From assembly GCA_030268105.1 (NCBI GenBank), contig BSDZ01000013.1, forward strand, positions 1,345,001 to 1,409,000: a DNA stretch of 64,000 nt, read 5' to 3'. The notes beneath the pieces are model-generated. The model was not told the DNA's origin, did no database searches, and was given only the letters and a program-made list of their open reading frames with translations. Both the position numbers and the translations under genes were made by a program. The DNA comes from Volvox africanus. Its lineage: Eukaryota > Chlorophyta > Chlorophyceae > Chlamydomonadales > Volvocaceae. Positions 23,701 to 35,157 of the stretch are shown here, one piece after another; within the stretch, counting starts at the first letter, position 1, and each line of letters starts with the position of its first letter.

Positions 23701-24059
23701 AAAGTAATTTTCCAAGACAGACGCTAATTCTATTACATTTCTCAGATGTTTTGGTAGTTGACATGCCGGAATATGTATTAAAGATCACTTGATGCGACTA
23801 GATAGACTACCTCCCTACAAGCAACGCGTAGGCTGGTCCCGATCTCCCGCCGGCTGCTTACCGCGTGTGTTGCCGACGATGTCACACCTCCAGTTGGACG
23901 CTGTGGTATTTTTGAAGATGACGAGCTGCTTCTTGCACGACCTGCCGGTTTCCGGCTCGGACTTGGGCCGTCTGTTCCTAAACCCAACACAAAGCTAGCT
24001 GAAGTACCAGTCTGTAGGGGCACCGCAATTGAAGTATGTATCTCAGAAGAAGACTTCAT
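11710..24059 (-). CDS. TPR and DnaJ-domain co-chaperone with FG-like N-terminal region
   Basis: Minus-strand exons: 24059-23862, 23630-23366, 23169-22907, 21947-21837, 21453-19304, 18830-18479, 18270-18197, 17686-17432, 17303-17225, 16314-16215, 15755-15579, 15209-14991, 14415-14193, 13961-13843, 13682-13597, 13199-13001, 12627-12303, 12017-11710 (about 1,830 residues). All junctions keep phase except 17225/16314, where a small exon is probably missed. The N-terminal half is Ala/Gly/Ser-rich with FVFG, FMFG, FLFG and FTVG motifs. TPR helices follow (YELSDFR-SAERWYSEAIELL, EDGNNAIKQNRLPEAAESYT, AVLHANRAAAH). Then comes a J domain: HYKLLGL, SEEDVRKAYRRLALKHHPDK with the catalytic HPD, and FINQAHEELSD. 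The tail is Gly-rich and acidic. The order TPR then J matches the plant TPR-J family (Arabidopsis At5g12430/At2g41520 type), which recruits Hsp70. Confidence 0.88.
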
Positions 24060-24189
24060 TTGGTCACGCTGTAACTAGTTCTCCTAGTTCCTAGCAACTT
24101 GCCGCAGGCTGGTTCAAACATCAACACTAGATAGAACGTATGACGCCAAGAAATAACATCTCAAAGGAAATTGCACATAGAGTGCCTAC

Positions 24190-24244
24190 CCAGAAGTGAC
24201 AAAATAAAATCATCTTCCGTGTTTTTCTGGTCGAAAGCAAACAT
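24190..24244 (-). other. Alternative first exon of the TPR-J gene
   Basis: ATG at 24244 opens MFAFDQKNTEDDFILSLLG and ends at a GTAGGC donor in phase 1. It could splice in phase to an acceptor inside the first listed exon, just before ASFVLGLG (around 23988), giving a different N-terminus. A further minus-strand stretch ending at 24297 (DLEDFMEEYAS, then GTAATG) also looks exon-like, but I could not join it in phase. Confidence 0.3.
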
Positions 24245-24297
24245 TTTAGCACAGTCAACCAGTCAGCAACAGAGCATCATAATTTAGGCACATTACC

Positions 24298-25521
24298 GAC
24301 TAGCATACTCTTCCATAAAGTCCTCCAAATCACTTTTGCAGCCAACGTTGCTCAAGCATTTGACACACGTTGTACGATGAAGTACTGCAAATTGCGTTAG
24401 TTGAATTGCGTCGTACATTACGAAGAACAAAACCATTGATAAGCAATTTAACTTGTAACCATTTCTCAATTCCGATGTACAAATACAACAACATACCCAT
24501 CAGCTATTGTTGTTACCTGGCCTTCATGAGAAAAGGGTGCTATTGGTAATTGTTTACGACACAAGGCAACAGCGAGCTTCGCGCAAACCCTTCCCCCACG
24601 GGACGGAAACGACTGGCCACGCCAACAAGATCTAAGCAACCGGCGTTGGCGACTAGATTTAATCATATGCATATTTCGTGTTTGTAAAGGTTTACATCAT
24701 TTCATATGGCATTTCTATCAAGTTCTCCATGTCGTTGCACACTTACCATTGCCATTATGTCATATATGAATGGACACAAGGGTAGCAGACATCTACCGCT
24801 TGTCGTGTCACGCTATTTGCGAGGGTTCACTAACTGGGTCAACCGGTTGACTATCTGCCCCATGGTCACAACTAATGAGTCATTCGGATTCTGAGTACGG
24901 CCTAGCTTTGAGAATGGGCGCGCGATGCAATAAGACTATCAAGGACTATCATGACCATGGGTGACGCGCGGGACTGTCCATTCCTGATATCCTTCCTAAC
25001 AGGGGCGCATAACAGGGGCATGCTTTTCCTGTCTACTCTGGTACGATATGGTCTGCACCTCGGGTGGTAATGGTGGTTCCGGAGCAAAATAACGTGTGGA
25101 TGCTGCGTAGCTGCTTATCCTGCCTCGTTTGGATGCCTCTGGATGTAAAGAGCGTCTGGAGGTAGGAAGTAGGAAAAAGAGTAAACAATACCGGCCTGTT
25201 CCTACCCTCTCGAGCTTCACGGTGGAACGACAGCGAAGGTGAAAGCTATCTAAGTAAACTACACAGAGACTTTAGCTAGTCTCTGGATAGTTTACGGGTT
25301 GTGCGCTGTGGCAGGATTGCGACTGGATTCGCAGCTACGAGGTGGGCATGTACGTGGACAAGCAAGTCTGTGCTCCCTGGAGCTCGGCTCTCGTTGGGGT
25401 TCCCATTCCTTGAGTTCTGCTGTGCCCTGTGTCCTGTAAGCTGTACGGCTGTACGGCTGACACTTCTCACATCAATAACCAACCGACCGTACAGAATCAC
25501 TACCACATCATATTTGGGTCC
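24298..25521. other. Intergenic region between two minus-strand genes
   Basis: This contains the presumed promoter and 5' UTR of the TPR-J gene and the 3' UTR of the secreted-protein gene. Short open frames are present on both strands, but none shows family motifs or consistent splice sites. I see no RNA gene. Confidence 0.5.
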
Positions 25522-28500
25522 TTATTGCTTTCTTTCTTCATGTGGGGTCCATCCAGCCCTCTCCCACCACCCAGCCAATGCTTGCCAAGCCGCCTGCCAC
25601 CAGCCCTGGAGCAGCTCCGAAACCACCCGCTGATGCCTCGCTTCGATTCGCTCCTGCTCCGAAGCCACAGTCGCCGCTACAAACACAAACACGGAGGGGT
25701 CGAGCCAGCCTGGCTGCCCACGCCGATTGTAACCGCCCCATTCAAAGTACCAACCGCCCACGTCATGAGTAGCCTCCCTGCAGCGTGCCAGCCATGCACA
25801 TACGGGCGTGGATAGATGGAGGGGAGGCAAAAGTGTGAATATCATCAGATCAAGAACCAACTCAGGAAAGCAATTCACCCAGCAACAGAGGGGAGGGGGG
25901 GGGAGGGGAAATGTGAGAAAAACACCTGGTGTAGGAATGGTGTGAAGCAAGGATGTTTGCTGAAAAGTTTCGTTCCGCTGCGTAAGGATACACGACAAGA
26001 AAGGAGAAATATATGAAAGATGAAGTACCACGTACGTGACGGAGGCGGCATTCTCTCCGAGTGAGGGGCGTGAACGGGGGGGGCGGAGCACAAACACACA
26101 GAGGAGGGTGGGCGACCCACGGGACCCAGGCGACGTGTGTATGCACTGGCGGGGCGGTTAGTTGTCATCAAGTGCATTCAGTTACACTCACATTCACATT
26201 CACCCGTCCGGTCTGGGAAGTGAGCTCGATTGCTTATATTGGATCTGCCGCCTTGATTGCCGTACTACGTATCGGTTTTAATTAAAAACCATAAGTATGT
26301 GCGCTAAAGTATGCCACACTTTGCTCGGCCCAGCCATCGCCTATTCTTTGTTCCCTTCAGCCTTTCTTATCTCTGTTTTCTTTTCCCTAACTAATTCAAT
26401 TATTTATTTTATCTCTTTGCTTGTTTTGAAATTCGTTATAACTTTCCTTGATTATATTGTCCATGTAATACTTAACATTGCAATTAATAACAGTTACTTC
26501 AAAGCTCTCTCAGCCAGCCACCTTTTCGCAACGCGCACTACTCTTAAATTCCCTCCCCCTTGCGCAACCCCGGGGCCCCTGACAGTTCGTGCGGGGCTTC
26601 GAAACCCACCACCATCAAAACCTTTTCCAAGAAACCCACCCACGACCTTCCGTGAACCAACTGCTCTCCCGCTCGGGACAGCCAACCGATGGATAGCGGG
26701 AGAACCCCTTCCCCTCACTCCCGCCACTACCCCTCCCCGCAGCACCTCGGCGGGAAGAGCCAAGTAGGGCTCGGCAGCAGTCGGGCCCGGACACAGCGGC
26801 ACAGCAGTCTTAGCCGAGGCCGCTGCGTCGTGTCGGGTGCCGCGTGTATGGAGAAGAAGTGGATGGTACGCAGTCCAGGGAAGCTGCCGCGTACAACAAG
26901 AGCCACCCGGCGACCTGTCAGTGGAATGGTGGGCGGGTGGGAGGATGAGTGGGGTTGTGGTTGCAAATGGGATGGGGTGTTGGGGTACTGGGGGGGTGGG
27001 GGATGGGACCAGGACTATTTGTAACATTTTTGTAAAACGTTAGGGATATGTCCTTGCGCCTTAAATGGAGAGGGAAGACAAGGGGAGAGAGGAAATGTGG
27101 CATGTGTGAAATACGAATGTGTTTTGATCACGCTCCGGCTGCCGTACATAATAAGTTTCCATATATGTTGCCGTACAACACAAGCTGTTAATGCTGCAAA
27201 GAAGGGCTATGTCGGAACCAAAACCAAAACTGTTCAAGTTAATAGTTCACGTGTTACTAATTAATAACGTAAATAATCACATGTACATTTGTGTGTGTCT
27301 TCTCCTTCTTTCCAATGCATATATACCCTTTTCACCTGCGGAATAGAAAATTGTTCCTGCGGATCGAGGACTGTCGGGAAGGTTAGTCTCTCTAGAATCG
27401 GTTTGTATGGTAAGCAGCAGTGACTTACCTTCCGTGTCGTACACGTGACAACCCTCCACGCCCGCTTCCAGGTGACCGTTGATGTAGACTTTGATGCGCC
27501 CTTCGATGACCGGACCGAAGATTGGCACCATAAGCCCCTCGGGATGTGACGCTCCGTCACCCGGCGCAGTTTTTGTCGTATTCGTGACCCTTGGGTCCAC
27601 CAAGTCCAAAGCCTTGCCCTTTGTAGATGCCGTACTGTTGCCCAGGGCCGACGGCGACGGCTGCAGCGGCGGCGACGGTGACAGAGGAAGCTGATGTACG
27701 GCAAACGACGTGAGGTTTTGACCTAGCCACATCTCCAGTATCTTGGTAGCACCGCCGCCACCGACGACGCCGACGTCGTGGCTGTTGGCGCCGTGTTCAT
27801 GATCTGGGCCAAACCGCCAGCGCCGAGGACTGTTTAGCGGCGGAAAAGGCGGCGATGGCGGCTTTCTGCATGCTGCTGCTGCCGCTGCCGTCGCTGCCTC
27901 GTCGGCAGTGGCGGCGGCGGCCACTTCGGCCCCCGCTAAGCGAGTGGCCTCCGCGAGGTCCTAAGTGCGCGGAATGCGGAGATTCACGGAATATGACCCA
28001 CGGGTCGCGTATGACACGGGATTCAGCACCCGAAGACACGCCATCGCATTTGCTTGGTGGATACGGCAAGTGCAAATCGTGATCCAGGACAAGAAAAGGA
28101 TTACATTTTGGAATTTTGATTCATCGTATTAGGATAACGGCAACACTTTATGAACTCGGAAAGATAGGCCAGCGTCCATGCATGGTTGTCGTACTCTTGC
28201 CGTACGGCGGAAGACGCTTTACGTCGTCCGCGCGTAGAGGGCTCCGGTCTCAGCCTTCCTTACCTGCAGCTGTGGCGGCGGGGTCACCTCCGCCAACACC
28301 TGCTCCTCCCGCCCTCCCACGGCTGCAATCGGCCCCGCATGGACAGCGGCGGCAGCGTCCCGCCGCCATCCATCCATCAGCCGCCGACCTCCCAATGCTG
28401 CCGTACCGTTCCGCGCCTGCGCTGCCTCAGCTGCCGTCACCAATGAGATTTGCATGCTACGGCGTTGAAGTACGGCAGCGTCAGGATAGAATCCCTGGCA

Positions 28501-29543
28501 CTCCAGCAGGCCCCTCAGGCGGCTGTAGCCAGGAACCAAGTGGCCGTAGCCGGCTGCGTCGGCGTCATTCCGAGCGATGCTGGCGGCGGCTAAATGTACG
28601 ACATCAGCATCGGAGAGACCGCGCACCCCAGCGGCGCCAAGCACATCTAGCGGATCGGCACCGCCTTTCTTGTCGCTACCACCGTTGCCGTATATGCCGG
28701 CAAGGCTGACTGCCGCGACAGCGGTGGCGGCGGTGGAGGAGGAGGAGGAGGAAGTCGAAGCGGGTGGGTAGGGATCCACATCGCCTCCTTCGCCGTCGCC
28801 GTCGCTGCAACCGCTATAACCATCAACGAGGCCGCCACTGGTTCTGATGGAGTCGGCAGCGGCGCTGGCGGCGGTGACGACGCCCGCTGCCGCCGCTGTG
28901 CTCTCAACCCTCAACCCTTTCCGCACCTCCACCTTCGCCTCCACCTCCACCCCCGCCTCCGCCTCCGCCTCCGCCTCGCAGCCCTCAATTGTCGATAACA
29001 TGTCTTCACTCCTGATGGAACGGAACGGGGGTGGCGGCGGCTGCGAAGATGGCGCTGACGGCAGCATTGAGGCGGCGGCGGCGGCGGCGGCCGCAGCGGA
29101 TTCCAAACGGAGTGGCTCCTGTCACATTGAGTCAAAAGGACCGGAAGAATAGATTGGACATGTTGGATTCATTGCACGGCATCTCGTACATGTGTTATGC
29201 TCTTAACAATAATCTGCTCTTTGGATTTTCTGGATCTGGAGCAGCCTTGAGGGAACCCTAACTATCAATGGTGCCGTACGATATCTCTCTTCTCCCACAC
29301 ATGAATGCCGCTTCATTCACCCCCACCATTCACTTTCGTAACGCCCATACCGACCGATCGGCCCTGTCGTACCTTCACTCGTACGACACCTAACAGCGTG
29401 CGCCCCGAAACCAGCTGCATCAGTTGATCCGAGGCTCCAGGGTGGCGCCGTACATCCGCCTCAAAGCATCGTGGCAGCTCACCAGGTTGCAGGTCCAGCC
29501 TTAGAGAGCAAGCCGGTGCGGCCCATAAAAAGATCAAGGTCAT
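25522..29543 (-). CDS. Predicted secreted protein, function unknown
   Basis: Minus-strand exons 29543-29373, 29118-28264, 27960-27429, 26914-26731 and 25777-25522 join in phase and close at a stop, giving 665 residues. The start is ATG at 29543 with a short hydrophobic leader, MTLIFLWAAPACS, which resembles a signal peptide. It is followed by LRLDLQPGELPRCFEADVRR, a pattern vaguely like the start of p24/GOLD proteins, although the rest does not follow that family. The middle is Ala/Ser/Gly/Glu-rich (residues about 60-340). A beta-rich segment around GRIKVYINGHLEAGVEGCHVY continues across an intron into RRVALVVRGSFPGLRTIHFF. The C-terminus is Trp-rich (GGWYFEWGGYN, LLQGWWQAAWQALAGWWERA). I do not recognise a family. 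The weakest call is the 26914-26731 exon. Confidence 0.55.
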
Positions 29544-29585
29544 CGTTATGATTTCGGCTTGTTCGTTAGTTCTTAATGTCTGGCG

Positions 29586-29632
29586 GTATATATATATACA
29601 TATATATACATATGTGTGTGTGTGTGTGTATG
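29586..29632. repeat. TA/TG microsatellite
   Basis: An alternating TATATACA run passes into (TG)n just upstream of the secreted-protein gene start, on the promoter side. Confidence 0.9.
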
Positions 29633-29862
29633 TGGTGTTCAGGTTTCGGGTTCCTGCGTGAGTCAGAGATACAACATGTGTGTATGTGTGTGTGTGAAGG
29701 TTATGAGCATTTTATGAGCTTCTGTCCCAGTCTGTTCTGCTGGCTGGGTACACTGCGCCTCTCGCGTACACTTAATTCCAAACGCGAGCAATACACAGTC
29801 ACATACACACATAAATACATATTAAAAAAGCCGAGATTACCGGGATTACTTGACCCCTCATC

Positions 29863-32322
29863 TTACTTGGGGCCTAAGTAGGCATGTACAAGCGCAGCGT
29901 GCAGGTGACTCTCAAATTCGTGGGAGTATTTGCGCAGGTAGTAATCCAGGGTGGCGGTGCGTCCTGGTGGAAAATCGGGGTCAAAAACTCTGAAAGAAAA
30001 ATAGAAAGGAAAATTAATAAATAAACATAGAATAAAATATTTAAATTATAAGGAACGTAGAATTGGAAAGGCTTGTTTAGGTTGAAGGTGCCTTTGATGA
30101 CTGCCGTACAAGCAGGCCGAAATATGAATTTAGAATCCCGTGCCCTGAGTGTGGTGCAAGGTGTAGTTCCGGATTCCAGATTCGGATTACCAGATTCAGG
30201 GGAAAGATGAAGGCCCCTGTCATGGTACCGCATATATTCTGTACGATTTTCACTGTTATGTCTTGACAACCCGACCTTCCACTGGCTCTCGCCGTGCTCG
30301 GCTCATCCACTCGTCGATGCCATACCGCCAGGATCTGAAATCCACGTGGCGCAGATCAGTGTTGCCAATCCCAGATCCAGATCCGGAACCAGAAGCTGCT
30401 GCGCGGCCGTCACGACTCGCTCGCTGTTGCTGCTGCTGGGCCGCGGCCGCCCCCGCCGGCTTGGGGTCTGTTCCTCTCCTGTATCCTGACGCTGCGGTCG
30501 CAGCGGCCGCCGTCTCCGCCGCCAGCTGCATGTCATATGCCCTCCTAAAGCCACCAGGGCGTTCAAACGAATTTACGACTTTCAGCAATAAAGAAAATAA
30601 TAACAACAATAACAATAACAGTAATGATGATGATAAAAATAGTAATAATGATAACAATGATGATGATGATGAAATAATAAAAATAGTGGTAAATAATAAT
30701 AATAATCATAACAATCATCATCATCATCGTCATCACCATCATCATCATCATCGTATCATCATCATCATCATCATCATCATCGTCATCGTCATCATCGTCA
30801 TCATCGTCATCATCATCATCATAATAATAATAATAGAAAAGCAATATAGAGTGCGAGTTTCTTGAAAACAAATGTTGAATTAGAAACAGAGAAATTTGCC
30901 CTTTTTTCGTAATTGGCTGATGCCATACGGAACTCTATTTTACTGATAATGTGAGCTTACGACGAGCACGATCTTTTGAATTGTGGATCCGTGCATCAGC
31001 TTCAGCGTACGTCCTTTTTCGATGTGTTGATTACTTCGATTCAGCCTTTTGACGCCCCCTGGATAGGTTCGTATTTTAGCGCCGAAAACACAACCCTAGT
31101 GGTCACTCCACGGCTTCAGGTTCCTGTTTCCTGTGGGCATGTAGTACACCGGCAAAACACACACGCACACACGCACCTTCTGGTGGGGGTGCTGAGTGCT
31201 TCATATGCGGCCACGATACGAAGAAAGGCCGCCGCGGATTGCTCCACTGTATTGTCGTACGAGTGCCTTTTGTCGTACGTGTACGGCAGTCTGTCGTGCG
31301 GGTGCTGTTGGTGTCGGGCCTTGGCGCGCGCAATGAGCACGTCGGGGTGAAGCTCCTTGGCCCTCTGGAAATCGTACAAGACGCGGGCAAGGGTGTGTGG
31401 TATGTATGCGTGTGTGTGTTGGGGGTGGGCGTTGGGGCAGGGAGGCGATGATGGACGCGAATGTACTACACGTACAAATATAATGTAACCAGAGATCCGA
31501 ATGGAGGCGGGGTGGGGTAGGAGAACATGCAAAGTTAAAAATCATTCACCTCTTGGCTGTGCATTAAGCCCACTGGCATGGCTCTATCAAGAGGGAAAAA
31601 ACCCGAGTAAGTCAAGCACCCCTAACCCGCCTGACGAAAGGCCCTCTTAATGGTTGCCAGAGAAGCGTCCCGGGGCACCCCCAGCACCTGAGGGCCGTTA
31701 GCAGGTAATTCAGTTAGTTTTGGGTCGAAGTGGTTGAACCAGGGGCTCCTCGTGGTTACAAATCAAGACAAATAAAAACACAATAGCACACCACACCCTT
31801 TCACCACCACCACTTGCGCTTCACCTGCCGAGACCTTCACCTGCACCTGCACCAGCGGCATCACTACCAGTACCACCTCCTTCACCCTCACCCTCGCTAT
31901 CGGCCCCCTTGCACGTCACCTCGTAATGGTTGCCAGTCATGATAAGGCCCAGCAGCAACGGGTCTCCCCCAACCCCGTCGTGATGGGCCGAGCAGCCACT
32001 GGCAGTAGAACCAGCAGCGGCGCCGGCTCTCTTACTGCTGCTACTGCCGCTGCTGCCACTTGCGGCTCTACTGCCGCTGCTGCTGCCACTTGCGGCGCTA
32101 CTGCCACCTGAGAATGTCCCGGCAGCAAAACTCCTGACGCTGCTGCTGCTGGGGCCCGAGAGGACGGGGCAGCTGCAAGCCCAGCAGGCTCCGAAACCGG
32201 TCCGACTACTGCCATGGCCGTCGCTACTGCTGTGACAGACGCCAAGTCTTCCTATCCTTTCCGTGCTACTGCTACTGCCGATGAAAGCGCTGTAGCCGTT
32301 GCGGGTTTGGCCGCGCCGACTC
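29863..32322 (-). CDS. J-domain (DnaJ-like) protein with interrupted J domain
   Basis: Minus-strand exons: 32322-31920 (5' end open), 31687-31627, 31572-31550, 31364-31177, 31013-30961, 30578-30276, 29987-29863; all junctions keep phase. A Ser/Ala/Gly-rich N-terminal region leads to NHYE, then VLGVPRDASLATIKRAFRQA, a 23-nt micro-exon (GLMHSQE), RAKELHPDV with the HPD motif, an insertion of about 30 residues, and AAAFLRIVAAYEALSTPTRR, the third helix of the J domain. C-terminal of it are an Arg-rich helix, a Gly/Ser/Gln spacer, RSWRYGIDEWMSRAR, and a tail ending LDYYLRKYSHEFESHLHAAL then VHAYLGPK. It should act as an Hsp70 partner. The compartment cannot be told because the first exon is not identified. 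Confidence 0.8.
30597..30834. repeat. AAT/AAC and (CAT)n microsatellite in intron
   Basis: More than 200 bases of AAT/AAC triplets merge into CAT/CGT triplets inside the intron of the J-domain gene between 30961 and 30578, ending just before the acceptor on the minus strand. It produces long Asp, His or Ile runs in shadow frames. Confidence 0.95.
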
Positions 32323-34101
32323 CTGCAGGGCGGAAGGAATGGACAGACAGAAAAACAGACAGACAAAAAATGCACTCGCTAAACGACATAACTTTGTCGA
32401 GATGATGAGCTGCAGGAGGGAGCGCGTTGGATCCGAATTTGGATCCCGTTTGGATTTGGATTCGGATTTGGACTTTCCCTCCAGTGGTGACCCATCGAAT
32501 GGAAAATGTAAATGGACGACATCGGAGCAGAATGCGCGTTGCAGAGCTGTATCCAAAACTCAACCCCTTTCGACAAGCGTCCGAAGATAGTGAGGGATAG
32601 TGCGTTGAACCATCTCTCCCCAGCCCCTCACCCCATGTGGCTCCGGAGCAGTACACCGGAAAGAATGAGGTTAAACGGATGCTGGACTGACATCCTATTC
32701 AAAGAACTTGTTGTGGTTAGAGGATTCGGCAGGCGGGACAGCGGGACGGTGCGATGCGGGGTGCGATGCGCCAATGCACACAGCCGTACAATAGATGTAT
32801 CTTATTGATATACGGATTTGTTAAAATGTTTTTAATGCTTGTTGATAACCTCTGTTCAAGTGTGTCAGTGATTTGTTGAAGTTTTTCAAAGGCCCCGCAA
32901 CGACGCTGGGGGTTACTTTCGTAATAGTCGCAGAGCAATAAAAGATACATTTATTTATGTTATGTTGAGATATATTGTTCAAAGATAAGTACAGACGGCG
33001 CCAAGGCGGATTGGCGAGGAGCCACAACTGATTCGTTGGCTATAACAACAACGCGCTGGTGCCTTGGCTGATAGCATAATTAATATCGAACCAAAGCATG
33101 TTACTAGGAATAAGCTATCGCGAACGGAACACGTAAAAATAAAAGTGATATATGCGTCGTAAACAAGAACTGCGATGCCAGTGGCTATTTATCTCGACTC
33201 GCACATCCTAGCAACAAAAATAGCATAATATGTCATTGGTCAATAGGTAATTGTGTGGATATCTGAAAAAAAAGCATTTGTCTTTTCGGCGTGCAATCGC
33301 AAAGATGGCATTCTTTGGAGACCCTAAATTTTCTTCAAGCGTTACAGCGACCAATGTCATTTGAACTTGATTCATGTTGCAGGTAAAACAAGTGGGACTG
33401 ACTTTTGATTGGCAAATGGCAATAACAGTCAACTCATGGATCGGGTTACCTAACTGTCAACGGTTGATATAGATTGCGGCCGACAGGCGCTCATGCCGGG
33501 ATCCTAGGAAGGATCAATCACCTTCATTATCTCATATTTATTTTCAACCCCCAATTCATCTCTCCTATCAACTGTATTCGCCTTCCCTATCAATCGTTTG
33601 GCATCACACCTTTGACAGTCTTGCACTGGTTGCCAATAACGGACGATCAAAAAATTGTCACCAAATACGTTCGCTCCTGAATATTATATCTTGAAGAAGC
33701 AATGACAACTAATCAGAAGGAAAAACAAGAGCGCGACGTGAAGCCTTAAAGTAATTGACTGGTTGTTGGTACGGTGTGGTTATTAATATCTCACACAGCG
33801 GGTGTTCGCAGCAGCCATCAGCAACCTTCCGAAAAGGCACGTGTATCTTAAGGCTGACGAAATTTTCTCATTTATGAAAGAAATTGAAAACCTTTGACGA
33901 ACACTTGTCGTATTCGCGCAGCTTTGGCCACCACCACACAGTCAACCTTCTGAGAGATCCAGAGCATCACTTCGAATCTTCTGGAAGCACCTCTCATTAA
34001 AACTCCCAACAGAGTGCGCTGGACAGCTTCCGGAAGTCCTTGGGTGCTCGGTTGGCCCTTCCCTCCACCTGCTGGGTGTTCGCGAACCCTTTTGCCATCA
34101 G

Positions 34102-34222
34102 CTCAACGCTCCGAGACCAACATAAGCGCTCGGAGACTAGGTCAACGCTCCGAGACCAGCTCAATCGCTCCGAGACCAGCATCAACGCGCCGAGATCAGA
34201 TAAACGCGCCGAGAACAGGTCA
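34102..34222. repeat. Minisatellite, about 20-base unit (CGCTCCGAGACCAG)
   Basis: About six imperfect units with the core CGCTCCGAGACCAG or CGCGCCGAGATCAG occur in tandem. On the minus strand they stay open and read as SVDLVSERLCWSR-like heptads, but there is no supporting gene structure. Confidence 0.8.
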
Positions 34223-34570
34223 ACAGATCGGGCCATGCTGACTCCCCAGCAAGCCCGTAACGTCAGCCTCATTGAGGTGCGGCACTCGCAATCAGTGAAG
34301 TTCTCCTCGCGCTGTCCTGGTGTTTCTGGTGGGTGAGGGTTTCCCCGGGGGGATGCAAGCCCTCATTGGGATCCGTGGCTGAGAAAGCTGTCCTGCGGTT
34401 GGGCATATCTTCCCAGCCGCAACCCACCGCACCTTTGTCTTGCACACAGGGAGACCCGCACACACACATACACACACGTATACACACGTACAAACACGTG
34501 CACACACGTACGTGCACAGTACCATGGATAACGGTGCGACCACGGGCCAAATAAACACCGTCTTCAGACC

Positions 34571-34662
<92 letters not shown>

Positions 34663-34737
34663 GAATAGATAGATAGATAGATAGATAGATGAATAGATAG
34701 ATGAATAGATAGATAGATAGATAGATGGATAGATGGA
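34571..34737. repeat. (GATA)n microsatellite
   Basis: About 40 tetranucleotide units of GATA, with a few GATG/AATA variants near the right end. Confidence 0.97.
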
Positions 34738-35008
34738 TTTGAAGCTCGCTTTGAGGTGGGAGCCTTACTCGTCGCAGGTACTACTGGAAGAAGCGGAGGA
34801 GGAGCGGGGAGGGGCTGTACCGCCGCCTCCCGAGCACGCGGCTCTAGAGTGGTACGTCTCGTAGCGGGGCTCCCTCCTCCCGCCACTTAGTTGCTGTTTT
34901 GGAGTTTTGTCTTTCTTCTCATGACCGATTCCACGTATTTGAGCGATGATAAACCAGGTTCCATGACCCCATTCAGCTTCCAGCACCGGCTCAGCTCTCT
35001 TCGCGGCG

Positions 35009-35032
35009 CCCTCCCCTACTAGTAGGGGAGGG
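35009..35032. promoter_or_regulatory. 24-bp perfect palindrome upstream of thioesterase start
   Basis: The half-site CCCTCCCCTACT is followed directly by its reverse complement without a spacer, about 125 bases before the thioesterase ATG. A second hairpin (ACCTG, loop, CAGGT) follows at 35036-35052. This could be a dimeric transcription-factor site or a recombination-prone hairpin. There is no functional evidence. Confidence 0.5.
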
Positions 35033-35157
35033 GGGACCTGTTTTTATCAGGTACCCTCCTAATAAAGCAAAGGCCTCACGAGATGACGTCAGATTAACCA
35101 TCAGGCATTGTAATCAGCCGTATCATGACACTACAAATCTGAGCGGCCGCGGCGCTA

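Larger units (their letters stand above)
32323..35008. other. Repeat-rich intergenic region between divergent genes
   Basis: This lies upstream of both the J-domain gene (-) and the thioesterase gene (+). The first exon of the J-domain gene probably lies between 32400 and 32656 but has no clear donor. The block 32820-33900 is AT-rich. A + frame near 33480-33680 ends LTVLHWLPITDDQKIVTKYV then stop, similar to the LHWLP motif at the end of non-LTR retrotransposon proteins. A roughly 20-base tandem repeat lies at 34102-34222 and a GATA array at 34571-34737. Confidence 0.5.

Noticed and set aside
30563..30871. Poly-Asp/poly-His open frames
   Set aside because: Produced by the CAT/AAT triplet array in an intron.
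34571..34737. Regular array considered as CRISPR-like or satellite
   Set aside because: It is a simple GATA tetranucleotide repeat without spacers, and the genome is eukaryotic.
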